A stretch of 64,000 nucleotides of DNA, from NCBI GenBank assembly GCA_021234155.1, contig JAJEKV010000001.1, positions 29,652,177 to 29,716,176 of the forward strand. The letters run 5' to 3'. Origin of the DNA: Isoetes taiwanensis (lineage: Eukaryota; Streptophyta; Lycopodiopsida; Isoetales; Isoetaceae). Under the pieces are notes generated by a model. It made no database searches. It was not told the DNA's origin and was given only the letters and a program-made list of their open reading frames with translations. Position 1 is the first letter of the stretch. Every line of letters begins with the position of its first letter. A program made the translations under genes and the position numbers. Below, one piece after another: positions 8,909 through 20,111 of this stretch.

Positions 8909-11900
8909 GGAGCCTAGGTGGCATGTTGGAGCCTAGGTGGCATGTTGGAGCCACCTTGACATGTTGGAGCCTAGGTGGCATGTTGGAGCGTAGGTGGCAT
9001 GTTGGAGCCTAGGTGGCATGTTAGAGCTCACGTGGCATGTTGGAGCCGGGTGGCATGTTGCGACCCCACGTGGCATGTTGGAGCTGATGGTGGCATATTT
9101 GAGCCAACTTGGCATGCTTGAGCCTAGTTGGCATGTTGGAGCCACATTGGCATGTTGGAGCCTAGGTGGCATGTTGGAGCCTAGGTGGCATGTTGGAGCC
9201 TAGGTGGCATGTTAGAGCTCACGAGGCATGTTGGAGCTCACGTTGGCATATTTGGAGCCACCTTGGTGGCATATTTGAGCCACCTTGGTATGCTTGAGCC
9301 TAGATGGCACGTTGGAGCCAACTTGGCATGTTGGAGCTCCGTGAGTGCGCTTGAGCCTAGGTGGCATGCTAGGTGGCATGTTGGAGCCCATGTGGCATGT
9401 TGGAGCATAGGTGGCATGTTGGAGCCTAGGTGGCATGTTGGAGCCTAGGTGGCATGTTGGAGCCTAGTTGGCATGTTGGAGCCTACGTGGCATGTTGAAG
9501 CCTTGGTGGCATGTTGGAGCCTAGGTGGCATATTTGAGCCACCTTGGCATGCTTGAGCCTAGGTGGCATGTTGGAGCCAACTTGGCATGTTGGAGCTCAC
9601 GTGGCATGTTGGAGCCCAGGTGGCATGTTGGAGCCTAGGTGGCATGCTAGGTGGCATGTTGGAGCCGGGTGGCATGTTGGAGCATAGGTGGCATGTTGGA
9701 GCCTAGGTGGCATGTTGGAGCCACCTTGGCATGTTGGAGCCTAGGTGGCATGTTGGAGCCCTAGGTGGCACGTTGGAGCCTAGGTGCATGCTAGAGCTCA
9801 CGAGGCATGTTGGAGCCCTAGTTGGCGCGTTGGAGCCCTCGTGGCATGTTGAAGCCCACGTGGCATGTTGGAGCTCACGTGGCATGTTGGAGCCGGGTGG
9901 CATGTTAGAGACTAGGTGGCAATGTTGGAGCCTATGTGGCATGCTAGGTGGCATGTTGGAGCCCCGTGGCATGTTGGGCGTGGGTGGCATGTTGGAGCCT
10001 AGTTGGCATGTTGGAGCCTACATGGCATGTTGGAGCCTAGGTGGCATGTTTGAGCCACCTTGGCACGCTTGAGCCTATGTGGCATCTTGGAGCCACCTTG
10101 GCATGTTGGAGCCTAGGTGGCATGTTGGAGCCTAGGTGGCAAGTTGGAGCCTAGGTGGCATGCTAGAGTACATGAGGCATGTTGGAGCCTAGGTGGCATG
10201 TTGGAGCCTACGTGGCATGTTGAAGCCTTGGTGGCATGTTGGAGCCTAGGTGGCATATTTGAGCCACCTTGGCATGGTTGAGCCTATGTGGCATGTTGGA
10301 GCCAACTTGGCATGTTGGAGCCTACGTGGCATGTTGGAGCCTAGGTGGCATGTTGGAGCCTAGGTGGGATGTTGGAGCCTAGGTGGCATGCTTAGGTGGC
10401 ATGTTGGAGCCCACGTGGCATGTTGGAGCATAGGTGGCATGTTGGAGCCTAGGTGGCATGTTGGAGCCTCACGTGGCATGTTGGAGCCTAGGTGGCATGT
10501 TTGAGCCACCTTGGCACGCTTAAGCCTAGGTGGCATGTTGGAGCCACCTTGGCATGTTGGAGCCTAGGTGGCATGTTGGAGCATAGGTGGCACATTGGAG
10601 CCTAGGTGGCATGCTAGAGCTCATGAGGCATGTTGGAGCCTAGTTGGCATGTTGGAGCCTACGTGGCATGTTGAAGACCACGTGGCATGTTGGAGCTCAC
10701 GTGGCATGTTGGAGCCCAGGTGGCATGTTGGAGCTTAGGTGGCAATGTTGGAGCCTATGTGGCATGCTAGGTGGCATGTTGGAGCCCGTGGCGTGTTGGA
10801 GCATAGGTGGCATGTTGGAGCCTAGTTAGCATGTTGGAGCCCACATGGCATGTTGGAGCCTAGGTGGCATGTTTGAGCCACCTTGGCGCTTGAGCCTAGG
10901 TGGCATGTTGGAGCCACCTTGGCATGTTGGACCTAGGTGGCACGTTGGAGCCTAGGTGGCATGCTAGAGCTCACGAGGCATGTTGGAGCCTACGTGGCAT
11001 GTTGAAGCCTTGGTGGCATGTTGGAGCCTAGGTGGCATATTTGAGCCACCTTGGCATGCTTGAGCCTAGGTGGCACGTTGGAGCCAACTTGGCATGTTGG
11101 AGCCTATGTGGCATGTTGGAGCTCCGTGGCATGTTGGAGCCCGGTGGCATGTTGGAGCCTAGGTGGCATGCTAGGTGGCATGTTGGAGCCCCGTGGCATG
11201 TTGGGCGTGGGTGGCATGTTGGAGCCCTACGTGGCATGTTGGAACCTAGGTGGCATGCTAGAGCTCACGAGGCATGTTGGAGCCTACGTGGCATGTTGGA
11301 GCCTACGTGGCATGTTGAAGCCTTGGTGGCATGTTGGAGCCTAGGTGGCATATTTGAGCCACCTTGCATGCTTGAGCCTAGGTGGCACGTTGGAGCCAAC
11401 TTGGCATGTTGGAGCCTATGTGGCATGTTGGAGCTCACGTGGCATGTTGGAGCCCAGTTGGCATGTTGGAGCCTAGGTGGCATGCTAGGTGGCATGTTGG
11501 AGCCCACATGGCATGTTGGGCGTGGGTGGCATGTTGGACCTAGGTGGCATGTTGGAGCCTACGTGGCATGTTAAAGCCTAGGTGGCATATTTGAGCCACC
11601 TTGGCACGCTTGAGCCTAGGTGGCATGTTGGAGCCACCTTGGCACGTTGGAGCCTAGGTGGCATGTTGGAGCCTAGGTGGCACGTTGGACCCTAGGTGGC
11701 ATGCTAGAGCTCACGAGGCATGTTGGAGCCTATGTGGCATGTTGGAGCTCACGTGGCATGTTGGAGCCTACGTGGCATGTTGAAGCCTTGGTGGCATGTT
11801 GGAGCCTAGGTGGCATATTTGAGCCACCTTGGCATGCTTGAGCCTAGGTGGCATGTTGGAGCCAACTTGGCATGTTGGAGCTAACGTGGCATGTTGGAGC

Positions 11901-13215
11901 CAGGTGGCATGTTGGAGCCTAGGTGGTATGTTGGAGCCTAGGTGGCATGCTAGGTGGCATGTTGGAGCCCACCCGGGCATGTTTGAGCCACCTTGCGCTT
12001 GAGCCTAGGTGGCATGTTGGAGCCACCTTGGCATGTTGGAGCCTAGGTGGCACGTTGGAGCCTAGGTGGCATGCTTGAGCTCACGAGGCATGTTGGAGCC
12101 TAGTTGGCATGTTGGAGCCTACGTGGCATGTTGAAGCCCACGTGGCATGTTGGAGCTCGCGTGGCATGTTGGAGCCCCGGTGGCATGTTGGAGCCTAGGT
12201 GGCAATGTTGGAGCCTATGTGGCATGCTAGGTGGCATGTTGGAGCCCACGTGGCATGTTGGGCGTGGGTGGCATGTTGGAGCCCTAGTTGGCATGTTGGA
12301 GCCTACATGGCATGTTGGAGCCTAGGTGGCATGTTTGAGCCACCTTGGCATGCTTGAGCCTAGTTGGCATGTTGGAGCCACCTTGGCATGTTGGAGCCTA
12401 GGTGGCATGTTGGAACCCTAGGTGGCACGTTGGAGCCTAGGTGGCATGCTAGAGCTCACGAGGCATGTTGGAGCCCTCATTGGCATGTTGAAGCCTTGGT
12501 GGCATGTTGGAGCCTAGGTGGCATATTTGAGCCACCTTGGCATGCTTGAGCCTAGGTGGCACATTGGAGCCAACTTGGCATGTTGGAGCCTTTGTGGCAT
12601 GTTGGAGCTCACGTGGCATGTTGGAGCCGGTGGCATGTTGGAGCCTAGGTGGCATGCTAGGTGGCATGTTGGAGCCCGTGGCATGTTGGGGCGTGGGTGG
12701 CATGTTGGAACCTAGGTGGCATGCTAGAGCTCACGAGGCATGTTGGAGCCTAGGTGGCATGTTGGAGCCTACTTGGCATGTTGAAGCCTTGGTGGCATGT
12801 TGGAGCCTAGGTGGCATATTTGAGCCACCTTGCATGCTTGAGCCTAGGTGGCAGGTTGGCCAACTTGGCATGTTGGAGCCTATGTGGCTGCGTGGCATGT
12901 TGGAGCCGGTGGCATGTTGGAGCCTAGGTGGCATGCTAGGTGGCATGTTGGAGCCCACGTGGCATGTTGGGCGTGGGTGGCATGTTGGACCTAGGTGGCA
13001 TGTTGGAGCCTACGGGGCATTTTAAAGCCTAGGTGGCATATTTGAGCCACCTTGGCACGCTTGAGCCTAGGTGGCATGTTGGAGCCACCTTGGCATGTTG
13101 GAGCCTAGGTGGCATGTTGGAGCCTAGGTGGCACGTTGGACCCTAGGTGGCATGCTAGAGCTCACGAGGCATGTTGGAGCCTATGTGGCATGTTGGAGCT
13201 CACGTGGCATGTTGG
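8909..13215. repeat. Minisatellite array of 19-bp units
   Basis: About 4.3 kb is built on GGCATGTTGGAGCCTAGGT, period 19, roughly 220 units by length. Variant units (CCACCTTGGCATG, CTCACGTGGCATG, GGCATATTTGAG) recur in a fixed order, giving higher-order blocks of several hundred bp (restarting near 9525, 10250, 11035, 11345, 11815, 12525, 12805). Because 19 is not a multiple of three, long open frames of 19-residue repeats appear on both strands. They are by-products, not genes. Confidence 0.95.
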
Positions 13216-13225
13216 AGAGGCCAGA

Positions 13226-14145
13226 CCCCAGGAGACGGACATCACAAAGGTTGCCGAGGCAGGCTTTCCTTACTAGTGCTCCTCCGGGAGGGCAAATGCC
13301 AATGCCTGCCTTCCCGGATCCCGGTTTCCCATCCAACCGTTGAATCCACTCTTCAAGTAACCTGCTTCAAGCAAGTTCAAAAAAATTCAAGATCTGTTCG
13401 AGAGAACATATCAAACCGCAAAGTGTCCTGCAGTCGACCGTGTAGAAACCCAAGTGTTTTGTCGTTCGGGCAGTACAAAGGCTCCGGAATTGAGATTTGA
13501 CTTTGCCATGTCGTCCGAAACAGCGAAATTATCCTAGGGACCAAGTTACACGGTCATTTTTTGCAGCAAAAGAAGCACGAACCCTCTACATGGCGATGAT
13601 ACGCACCCTCCGCTAAGGCCAATTCACTCTGAACATGTTGGACATGAGCTATTTTGGCGCTTCACGGGCGAGGGGTGGTCTTACGCCCCGAAACTTGGTC
13701 TCCGGGGTAATGTCGATGTTTTTCGAAGTTCGTTGGCGAGTCGGATCACGTTCCCGGTGGGAGAGTTGCCCGTCCGTGGCGGGGACCTTCCAGAGAGGAC
13801 ATTTTGGGTCGAACTGCTTCTGGAAGGTTTTAGGGTTCCGTCTTCTGGCATCAACGCCATCCCACTACCTCATGACATTGTGCAAGATCCTGGTCCAATC
13901 TGGCTAGGGTATGGGCCTCCAAAACGTAAACCCTGTGCCTTGCCAGATTATTGTAGGGTTTATGTTATGGAGGCCAAAAATGTCGATTTGCACTTGGGAC
14001 TGGTGTACCTTTTTCAAACATGCATGCGGAGCCATGGCAACTGAAATAACTGAGTTTGGATCTATTGGCGATCCCGAATCATTCCAAAAAAAATTGCTAC
14101 TACAAAATGTGTTCTTGACTTCTAATTGCGACACTGGGAGGAGGG
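13226..14145 (-). repeat. Inverted long unit of the CACTA interior mosaic
   Basis: Most of this block (13226 to about 13960) is the reverse complement of the long units at 14474-17085. Examples are the cleavage-like GGACCAAGTTACACGG text and the CTACCTCATGACATTGTGC text. It joins directly to a forward short-unit-like piece, so an inversion breakpoint lies near 13960. Confidence 0.8.
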
Positions 14146-17085
14146 TAAATCCAAACCCCATTTAAATGGGTTTCTATTGCTTCTTGTTTTCAGCTGCGGA
14201 CTTCTCGACCATGTCTCAAGTGCAAGCTGAATAAAACTTCGACCTCTATAACGTAAACCCTACAATAACCTAGCAACGCACATGGTTTATGTTTTGGAGG
14301 CCAAAACGTGGTCGACTTCTTTGATAACTAGGTGGACCATTTCTAAACATGCATGGGGAGCCATGAGAACTGAAATACTTGAGTTTCGATCTATTGGCCA
14401 ACCCGAAAGTGATCCCAAACAATTTTGCTACTTGCATAAAGGCTCTAGACTTTTAATTGCAAAACTAGGAGAAGATTAAATCCAAACCCCATTCTGGCGG
14501 TTTCTACTACCTCGTGTTTTCAAACGTTTTGCTTTCGACCATGTCCCAAGTGCAGCGGACCAAAGCCCGACCTCCATAGCGTAAACCCTACAATAACACG
14601 CAAGGCCGCGGGGTTTATGTTTTGGAGGCCATACCCAGCCAGATTGGACCAGGATCTTGCACAATGTCATGAGGTAGTGGGAGGGCATTGGCCTTGAAAA
14701 GGCGAGAGCCCTAAAGCGTTCGACGGGCAGTTCGACCCAAAGGTCCTCTCTAGAAGGTCCTTGGCCCGCAGACGGGCAACTCTCTCACCCCGGGCGTGAT
14801 CGACTGCGCCAGCGGACTCAAAACATCGACATTACCACGGAGACCAAGTTTCATGGGCGAAGACCACCCTGCTCCAGAAGCGCCAAAGTAGCTCATGTCC
14901 AACACGTTAAGTAGTGAATTGGCCTTATCGGAGGGTCGCGAGAATCTTGCCATGTAGAGGGTTCCGTGTTTCTTTTGCTGCAAAACTGGCCGTGTAACTT
15001 GGTCCCTAGGGTAATTTCGCTGATTTGGACGACATGGCGAAGTCAAAACTCCATTAGAAGCCTTTGTCTTGCCCGACGACAAAACACTTGGGTTTCTACA
15101 CGATTCATTGCGCGGGACACTTTGGTTTGATATGTTCTCCGGGACGGATCTTGAATTTTTTGAACCTGCTTTCGAAGCAAGTTACTTGAATGGAGAATTC
15201 AGCGATTGGGATAGGGAACCGGGCTCCGGGGAAGGGAGGCATTGGCATTTGCCCTCGGGAGGAGCACCGGTAGGAAAGCCTGCCTCGATAAATCCAAACC
15301 CCATTTCGCCGGGTTTCTATTGCTTCTTGTTTTCAACTACAGCTTCTCGACTATGTCTCAAGCGCAACTGAATAAAACTCGACCTCCATAACGTAAACCC
15401 TACAATAACCTAGCAATGCACAAGATTTACGTTTTGGAAGCCATACCCTAGTCAGATTGGACCAGGATCTTGCACAATGTCATGAGGTAGTGGGGGCGTT
15501 GGCGCTTTAAGGCGAGCCCTAAAACCTTCGAGGCGATTTCGACCCAAAAGGTCCTCTGCGGAAGGTCCTTGGCCACGGACGGGCAACTCTCCCACCCGGG
15601 AACTGTGATCTGACTATGCCAACGGACTCGAAACATCGACATTACCTTGGAGACCAAGTTTCGTGGGCAGAAGACCACCCCTGCTCCAGGAAGCGCCAAA
15701 GTAGCTCATGTCCAACACGTTTGTAGTGAATTGGCCTTAGCGGAGGGTGCAGAATACTACCATGTAGAGGGTTCGTGCTTCTTTTGCTGCAAAAAATGAC
15801 CGTGTAACTTGGTGTCTAGGGTAATTTCGCTGTTTCGGACGACATGGCGAAGTCAAATCTCCATTAGAGCCTTTGTACTTGCCCGAACGACAAAACACTT
15901 GGGTTTCTACAGCGATCATTGCAGGGACACTTTTGCGGTTTGATATGTTCTCCGGACAGATCTTGAATTTGTTTTGAACCTTTCGAAGCAAGTTACTTGA
16001 ATGGAGAATTCAGCGGTCGGATAGGGGAAACCGGACTCCGGGAAGGGAGGCATTGGCATTTGCCCTCCGGGAGGAGCACTAGTAGGGAAAGCTTTGCCTC
16101 GGTAAATCCAAACCCCATTTAAATCGGTTTCTATTGCTTCTTGTTTTCAACTGCAGCTTCTCGACCATGTCTCAAGTGCAATGAATAAAACTCGACCTCC
16201 ATAACGTAAACCCTACAATAACCTAGCAGCGACGGGGTTTACGTTTTGGAGGCCAAAACGTCGGGTCGACTTCTTTGATAACTAGGTGGACCATTTCTAA
16301 ACATGCATGGGGAGCCATGAGAACTGAAATAACAGAGTTTCGATCTATTCGCCAATCCGAGTGACCCCAAACAATATTGCTACTGCATAAGGCACTCTAC
16401 ACTTTTAATTGTAAAACTAGGAGGAGAATAAATCCAAACCCCATTCTTGCAATTTCTACTGCCTCATGTTTTCAAATGCAGCTGCTCGACCATGTCCCAA
16501 GTGCAACGGACCAAAGCCCGACCTCCATAACGTAAACCCTACAATAACCTGGCAAGGCACAGGGTTTACGTTTTGGAGGCCATACCATAGCCAAATTGGA
16601 CCAGGAGCTTGCATAATGTCATGAGGTAGTGGGAGGGCATTGACGCCAGAAGACGGAGCCCTAAAACCTTCCAGAAGCAGTTCGACCCAAAAGGTCCTCT
16701 CTGGAAGGTCCTTGGCCACGGACAGGCAACTCTTCCACCCCGGAACTGTGATCTGACTCTGCCAACGGACTCGAAACATCGACATTACCCTGGAGACCAA
16801 GTTTCGTGGGCAGAAGACCACCCCTGCTCTAGGAAGCGCCAAAGTAGCTCATGCCCAACACGTTCTTAGTGAATTGGCCTTAGCGGATGGTGCAGAATAC
16901 TGCCATGTAGAGGGTTTGTGTTTCTTTTGCTGCAAAAAATGACCGTGTAACTTGGTCCCTAGGGTAATTTCGCTATTTTGGACGAGATGGCGAAGTCAAA
17001 TCTCCATTCCGAGCCTTTTATCTTTGCCCGACGACAAAACACTTGGGTTTCTACAGGACACTTTGCGGTTTGATATATTCTTAGT
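14146..17085 (+). repeat. Mosaic of short and long tandem units, order S-L-L-S-L
   Basis: Every unit opens with TAAATCCAAACCCCA. Units are S 14146-14473 (328 bp), L 14474-15290 (817 bp), L 15291-16103 (813 bp), S 16104-16427 (324 bp) and L 16428 to about 17085 (truncated). L units share successive blocks such as ACGTAAACCCTACAATAACC, a GACCAGGATCTTGCACAATG block and a GGTAATTTCGCTG block. The units have no conserved open frame. Confidence 0.8.
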
Positions 17086-17235
17086 GCAAATCGTCTAAGT
17101 GCAATAAGTTATCTTGTTTTTCAAAGAACCATTGCATTCTTAGAAAGAACCATTGGATAAGATAAATTAGATACAATTAAAACCATTGGATGACGTGGAT
17201 AACTATTGGATCGTCTATAGCGAACCTTAGTACCA

Positions 17236-17745
17236 ACTAGATGTAGGCATAGTTTAATGGTGTTCCACTAATGATATCCAAAATGGGGGGATAATGTTAG
17301 GATATTGCATAGTCTTGCCATTTTATAATGCTTGGGGATTTGTTGCAATGGTCCTATTCCCCATAAACAATTACATCTCAAATTCTTAATGGTCTAAATT
17401 ATACCAAGATGTAGGAACGGTTTAATGGTGTTCCACTAACGATATCCAAAATGGGGGAATAATGTTAGGATATTGCATGGTCTTGCCATTTTAATGCTTG
17501 GGAATTTGTTGCAATGGTCCTATCCTCCATAAAGAAATACATCTCACAATTCTTAATGGTTTGTTATGCAAAAATGTAGGCGTGGTTTAATGGTCTTTCT
17601 CTAACAATATCCAAAATGTTAGGATATTGTTAGGATTTTGCGTGGTCCTATGACATTAATGCTTAGGGATTTGTTGCAGCGGTCCTGCACTCCCTCAAGA
17701 AATACAAATCAAATTCTTGATGGTTTTGTTATGCAAAAATAGGTG
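17236..17745. repeat. Three tandem units of about 164 bp
   Basis: Units begin near 17236, 17410 and 17574 with GATGTAGG..GTTTAATGG and contain GATATCCAAAATG and TTAGGATATTGC. The third is more diverged. They lie inside the right half of the CACTA element. Confidence 0.75.
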
Positions 17746-17789
17746 TTAAATAATTGAAGTAGTTGAAGTAACTTGTCTTACATGGAATA

Positions 17790-18300
17790 CTAGTATAAGG
17801 ACATGTGATCGTGCACGTGCATCACATGTAGCAAATCAAGTACTCTGTTCTACCACTATAAAGACCCGTGATATGGAAGGATAGGACATGTAGAGAATCA
17901 AGTATTCTTTCCTACTTCTATAAAGACATGTGACAATAGAAGTATTATACATGTCGTAATTCATGTATTCTTTCCTACAATGCCTTAGCAAATAAAGTGC
18001 TCTGTTCTTACTATAAAGACATGTGACATGGAAGCATACGACATGTAGATAATCAAGTATTCTTTCCTACTTCTATAAAGACATGTGACAATAGAAGTAT
18101 TACACATGTCGTAATTCATGTATTCTTTCCTACAATGCATTAGCAAATAAAGTACTCTGTCCTACTACTATAAAGACATGTGAATGGAAGTATAGGACAT
18201 GTAGAGAATCAAATATTCTTTCCTACATCTATAAAGACATGTGACAATAGAATTATTAGACATGTAGAAATTCAAGTATTCTTTCCTACAGTGGATTGTA
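17790..18300. repeat. Right subterminal repeats of the CACTA element
   Basis: Tandem units of about 140 bp combine TATAAAGACATGTGACA, GAAGTATT, ACATGT and GTATTCTTTCCTAC, repeated about four times with decay. Many ACATGT sites echo the left subterminal zone, consistent with transposase-binding repeats. Confidence 0.65.
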
Positions 18301-18462
18301 TTATAAAATGACATGTCACAATAGAAGAAACTACAAAACAACAGTGGATGTTTTAGTCCACTGAAAAAAGAACACCATTATCGAACAAAACCATACCTCC
18401 ACAAATCCACATGTAGGATTCTTTGAAAACAGGACATGTAGACCTACCAAAACTGATGTTTT

Positions 18463-18491
18463 CAACAGTGGACCAAAAACCGGGGTGAGTG
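18463..18491. repeat. Right terminal inverted repeat of the CACTA element
   Basis: The end reads CAACAGTGGACC..CCGGGGTGAGTG, the inverted partner of 5881-5909 with four mismatches. Confidence 0.75.
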
Positions 18492-18492
18492 T

Positions 18493-19224
18493 GATAGACA
18501 AGTCTTAGCAGAGTTCCAAGCTAGGGTAGGACCCTCCCTCGTCCAGCTCCCCCCTTGCATAGGCTATTTTGTTCCCCGCCCATCCCTTCAAGCAGCCTTG
18601 GGTGATGTCCCCAACATCGCCAAGTACCTAACTAACAAGGCGCAGAGGCTACCAGACTACATGGTCCTGACAGCCAACAGGACCAAGTATTTCTCTTACA
18701 CCGCTGCCTTAGCTATTTTCCTATCCCACCGTGCCGAAAACCCAATGGGGGCAACCTCTATCCCTCCGATGGAGGTGGACCCCATAGCAGTCCAAGCCGA
18801 AGAGCAGATGCTTTTGCAGTACCAGCAAGAGCAAGAAGGAAGGGAAGAAGAAGAGGAGTCGGACGACGAAGAGTACACCGAGCTAGACTCAGAAGAGGAA
18901 CGGCGACAAGCAAAACAGGAGCTGATCAACTTCGAGCAGAGCCGACAGACTATCAGAGTTGCTCCCCCACTTGGGCTAGGCATCACAAGCCTAGCCCCTA
19001 TCATCATCAACGGAGAAGAGTATCTACTCCTCAGCGACATCCAGAACCTCCCCGAATGCAGGGAGAGGGAGCTCCGATTGGATGAACTGCTCCACCAAGC
19101 TGGCGTAAGACCGACATGGGACGACTTCATCGTTCGGGAGTCTCAGACTTCCCGCTTCAAGTCGTGGAAGCCGACACCACCCACTGTGGGAAGCGACTTA
19201 GACATCCGGGCATACTTGGTATAA
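18493..19224 (+). pseudogene. ORF2 of element A, 3' part (acidic protein of unknown function)
   Basis: The frame is open from the CACTA border (codons from 18493, then QVLAEFQARVGPSLVQLP) to a TAA at 19222. The C-terminal 200 residues include an acidic coiled-coil-like block (EEEEESDDEE) and a more hydrophobic, globular-looking end. There is no zinc knuckle, protease motif or histone fold, and I do not recognise a family. With the fragment at 5746 it would give a protein of about 290 residues placed between the H3-like gene and gag. Element B has lost this gene entirely. Confidence 0.6.
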
Positions 19225-19233
19225 AGGCGTGTT

Positions 19234-19888
19234 ATGGAGACCGGAGACCTGCCATCTGAAGAAGAGTTCCTCGCCATTCAGGAACGGATGGGGATCAGAG
19301 GCAAGACCACTAGCATCCTGATGCTGAGTCCCTCGACACCACCTCCAGCAAGAGGAGCAGGAATCGACCTCAGGCGAGTCGACTCCACAATCGAAGACTA
19401 CCGGGAGCTCACCGAGATAGAGTTCGACGAATATGCAGGGCGGCATAGAGCAGGAGGCCAAACAAGTGGGGAATCATCCGCGACGCACAACGACAGGTCG
19501 CTGAGGTACTACCTGCCACTGCTGCTAGACGGGAGAATAGCGGTGGTACACCGCAAATTCAGCCCTAGGGGTGAGGAAGGAGTGTTCATGCTGATTGCAC
19601 TCTCAGGCTTCAGCAGGCATGCTCGAATAGCGGCAAATGTCGACTACGCTGTGCTAGTCAAGAGAGCAATGGCACTTGACCTTTGACTTCGCCATACCTC
19701 ATCGACGGCAGGCGAGATTAGCGGTGGCCGCGGCCCTCACATCCGACCGCAGAGTGGAAAACTTGACGAGAGCCTTGCAGGGCGGCTCGTCAGCAAGCGT
19801 CTTCAGGAACTTGGGTCATTCGGTAGGAACGACCCAAGTTAAGAAGTTCCTTGAGGACAACCCATCTTACCGGCGATTTCAAGATTAG
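19234..19888 (+). pseudogene. ORF3 of element A, unknown protein with one frameshift
   Basis: ATG at 19234 lies ten bases after the ORF2 stop and begins METGDLPSEEEFLAIQERMG. The frame stops after ALDL at 19684, but a second frame continues as TFDFAIPHRRQARLAVAAAL to a stop at 19888. One protein of about 215 residues broken by a single indel near 19680 is the simplest reading. I recognise no domain. It could be a gag-accessory or structural protein, or a second captured host gene. The close spacing to ORF2 suggests a shared transcript. Confidence 0.55.
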
Positions 19889-20111
19889 TTAGACTCTTGA
19901 TCCCGGAGACCTTTTGTACTAAAATATTATATAATATAAATATAATTTCTTTTTGCACTTCAAATGTTTTGTTGATGTATTTTGTGTCCCCAACTATACC
20001 AACAAACATAAATAATGCAAGAGAACAAGCTAAAACTAACCATATAGCCATGAACTACTTGTGTATGCAGCTAGAGGCCTAGGCTCATTGGAACGACAAC
20101 GCCGGGACCAT
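19889..20111 (+). other. AT-rich spacer before gag
   Basis: This non-coding spacer contains TATATAATATAAATAT around 19930 and a splice-acceptor-like TGTATGCAG ending at 20070, 41 bases before the gag ATG. Either could allow separate expression of gag. Confidence 0.35.

Larger units (their letters stand above)
5881..18491. mobile_element. CACTA-like DNA transposon nested in element A (non-autonomous)
   Basis: The ends are CACTGACCCC at left and, read on the other strand, CACTCACCCC at right. They continue as inverted repeats TTTTTGGTCCAC and GTTG, with about 25 of the first 29 positions matching. Both subterminal zones are rich in ACACGT/ACATGT motifs, as expected of CACTA subterminal repeats. 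The 12.6-kb interior has no transposase-like frame and is mostly tandem repeats. The 3-bp flanks are ACA (5878-5880) and TGA (18492-18494), which do not match, so the duplication has mutated or the ends are recombinant. Boundaries are supported by the interrupted ORF2 on both sides. Confidence 0.72.

Noticed and set aside
8909-13215. CRISPR array
   Set aside because: Repeat and spacer are not distinguishable, the period is 19 bp and the context is a plant transposon.
8994-13343. Long open frames coding 19-residue repeats (MACWSLGGMLEP and similar) on both strands
   Set aside because: They follow from a 19-bp tandem repeat lacking stops. The same repeat is open in several frames at once, and there are no coding signals.
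19234-19888. ORF3 as a second captured histone
   Set aside because: Checked by eye for H2A, H2B and H4 blocks; none are present.
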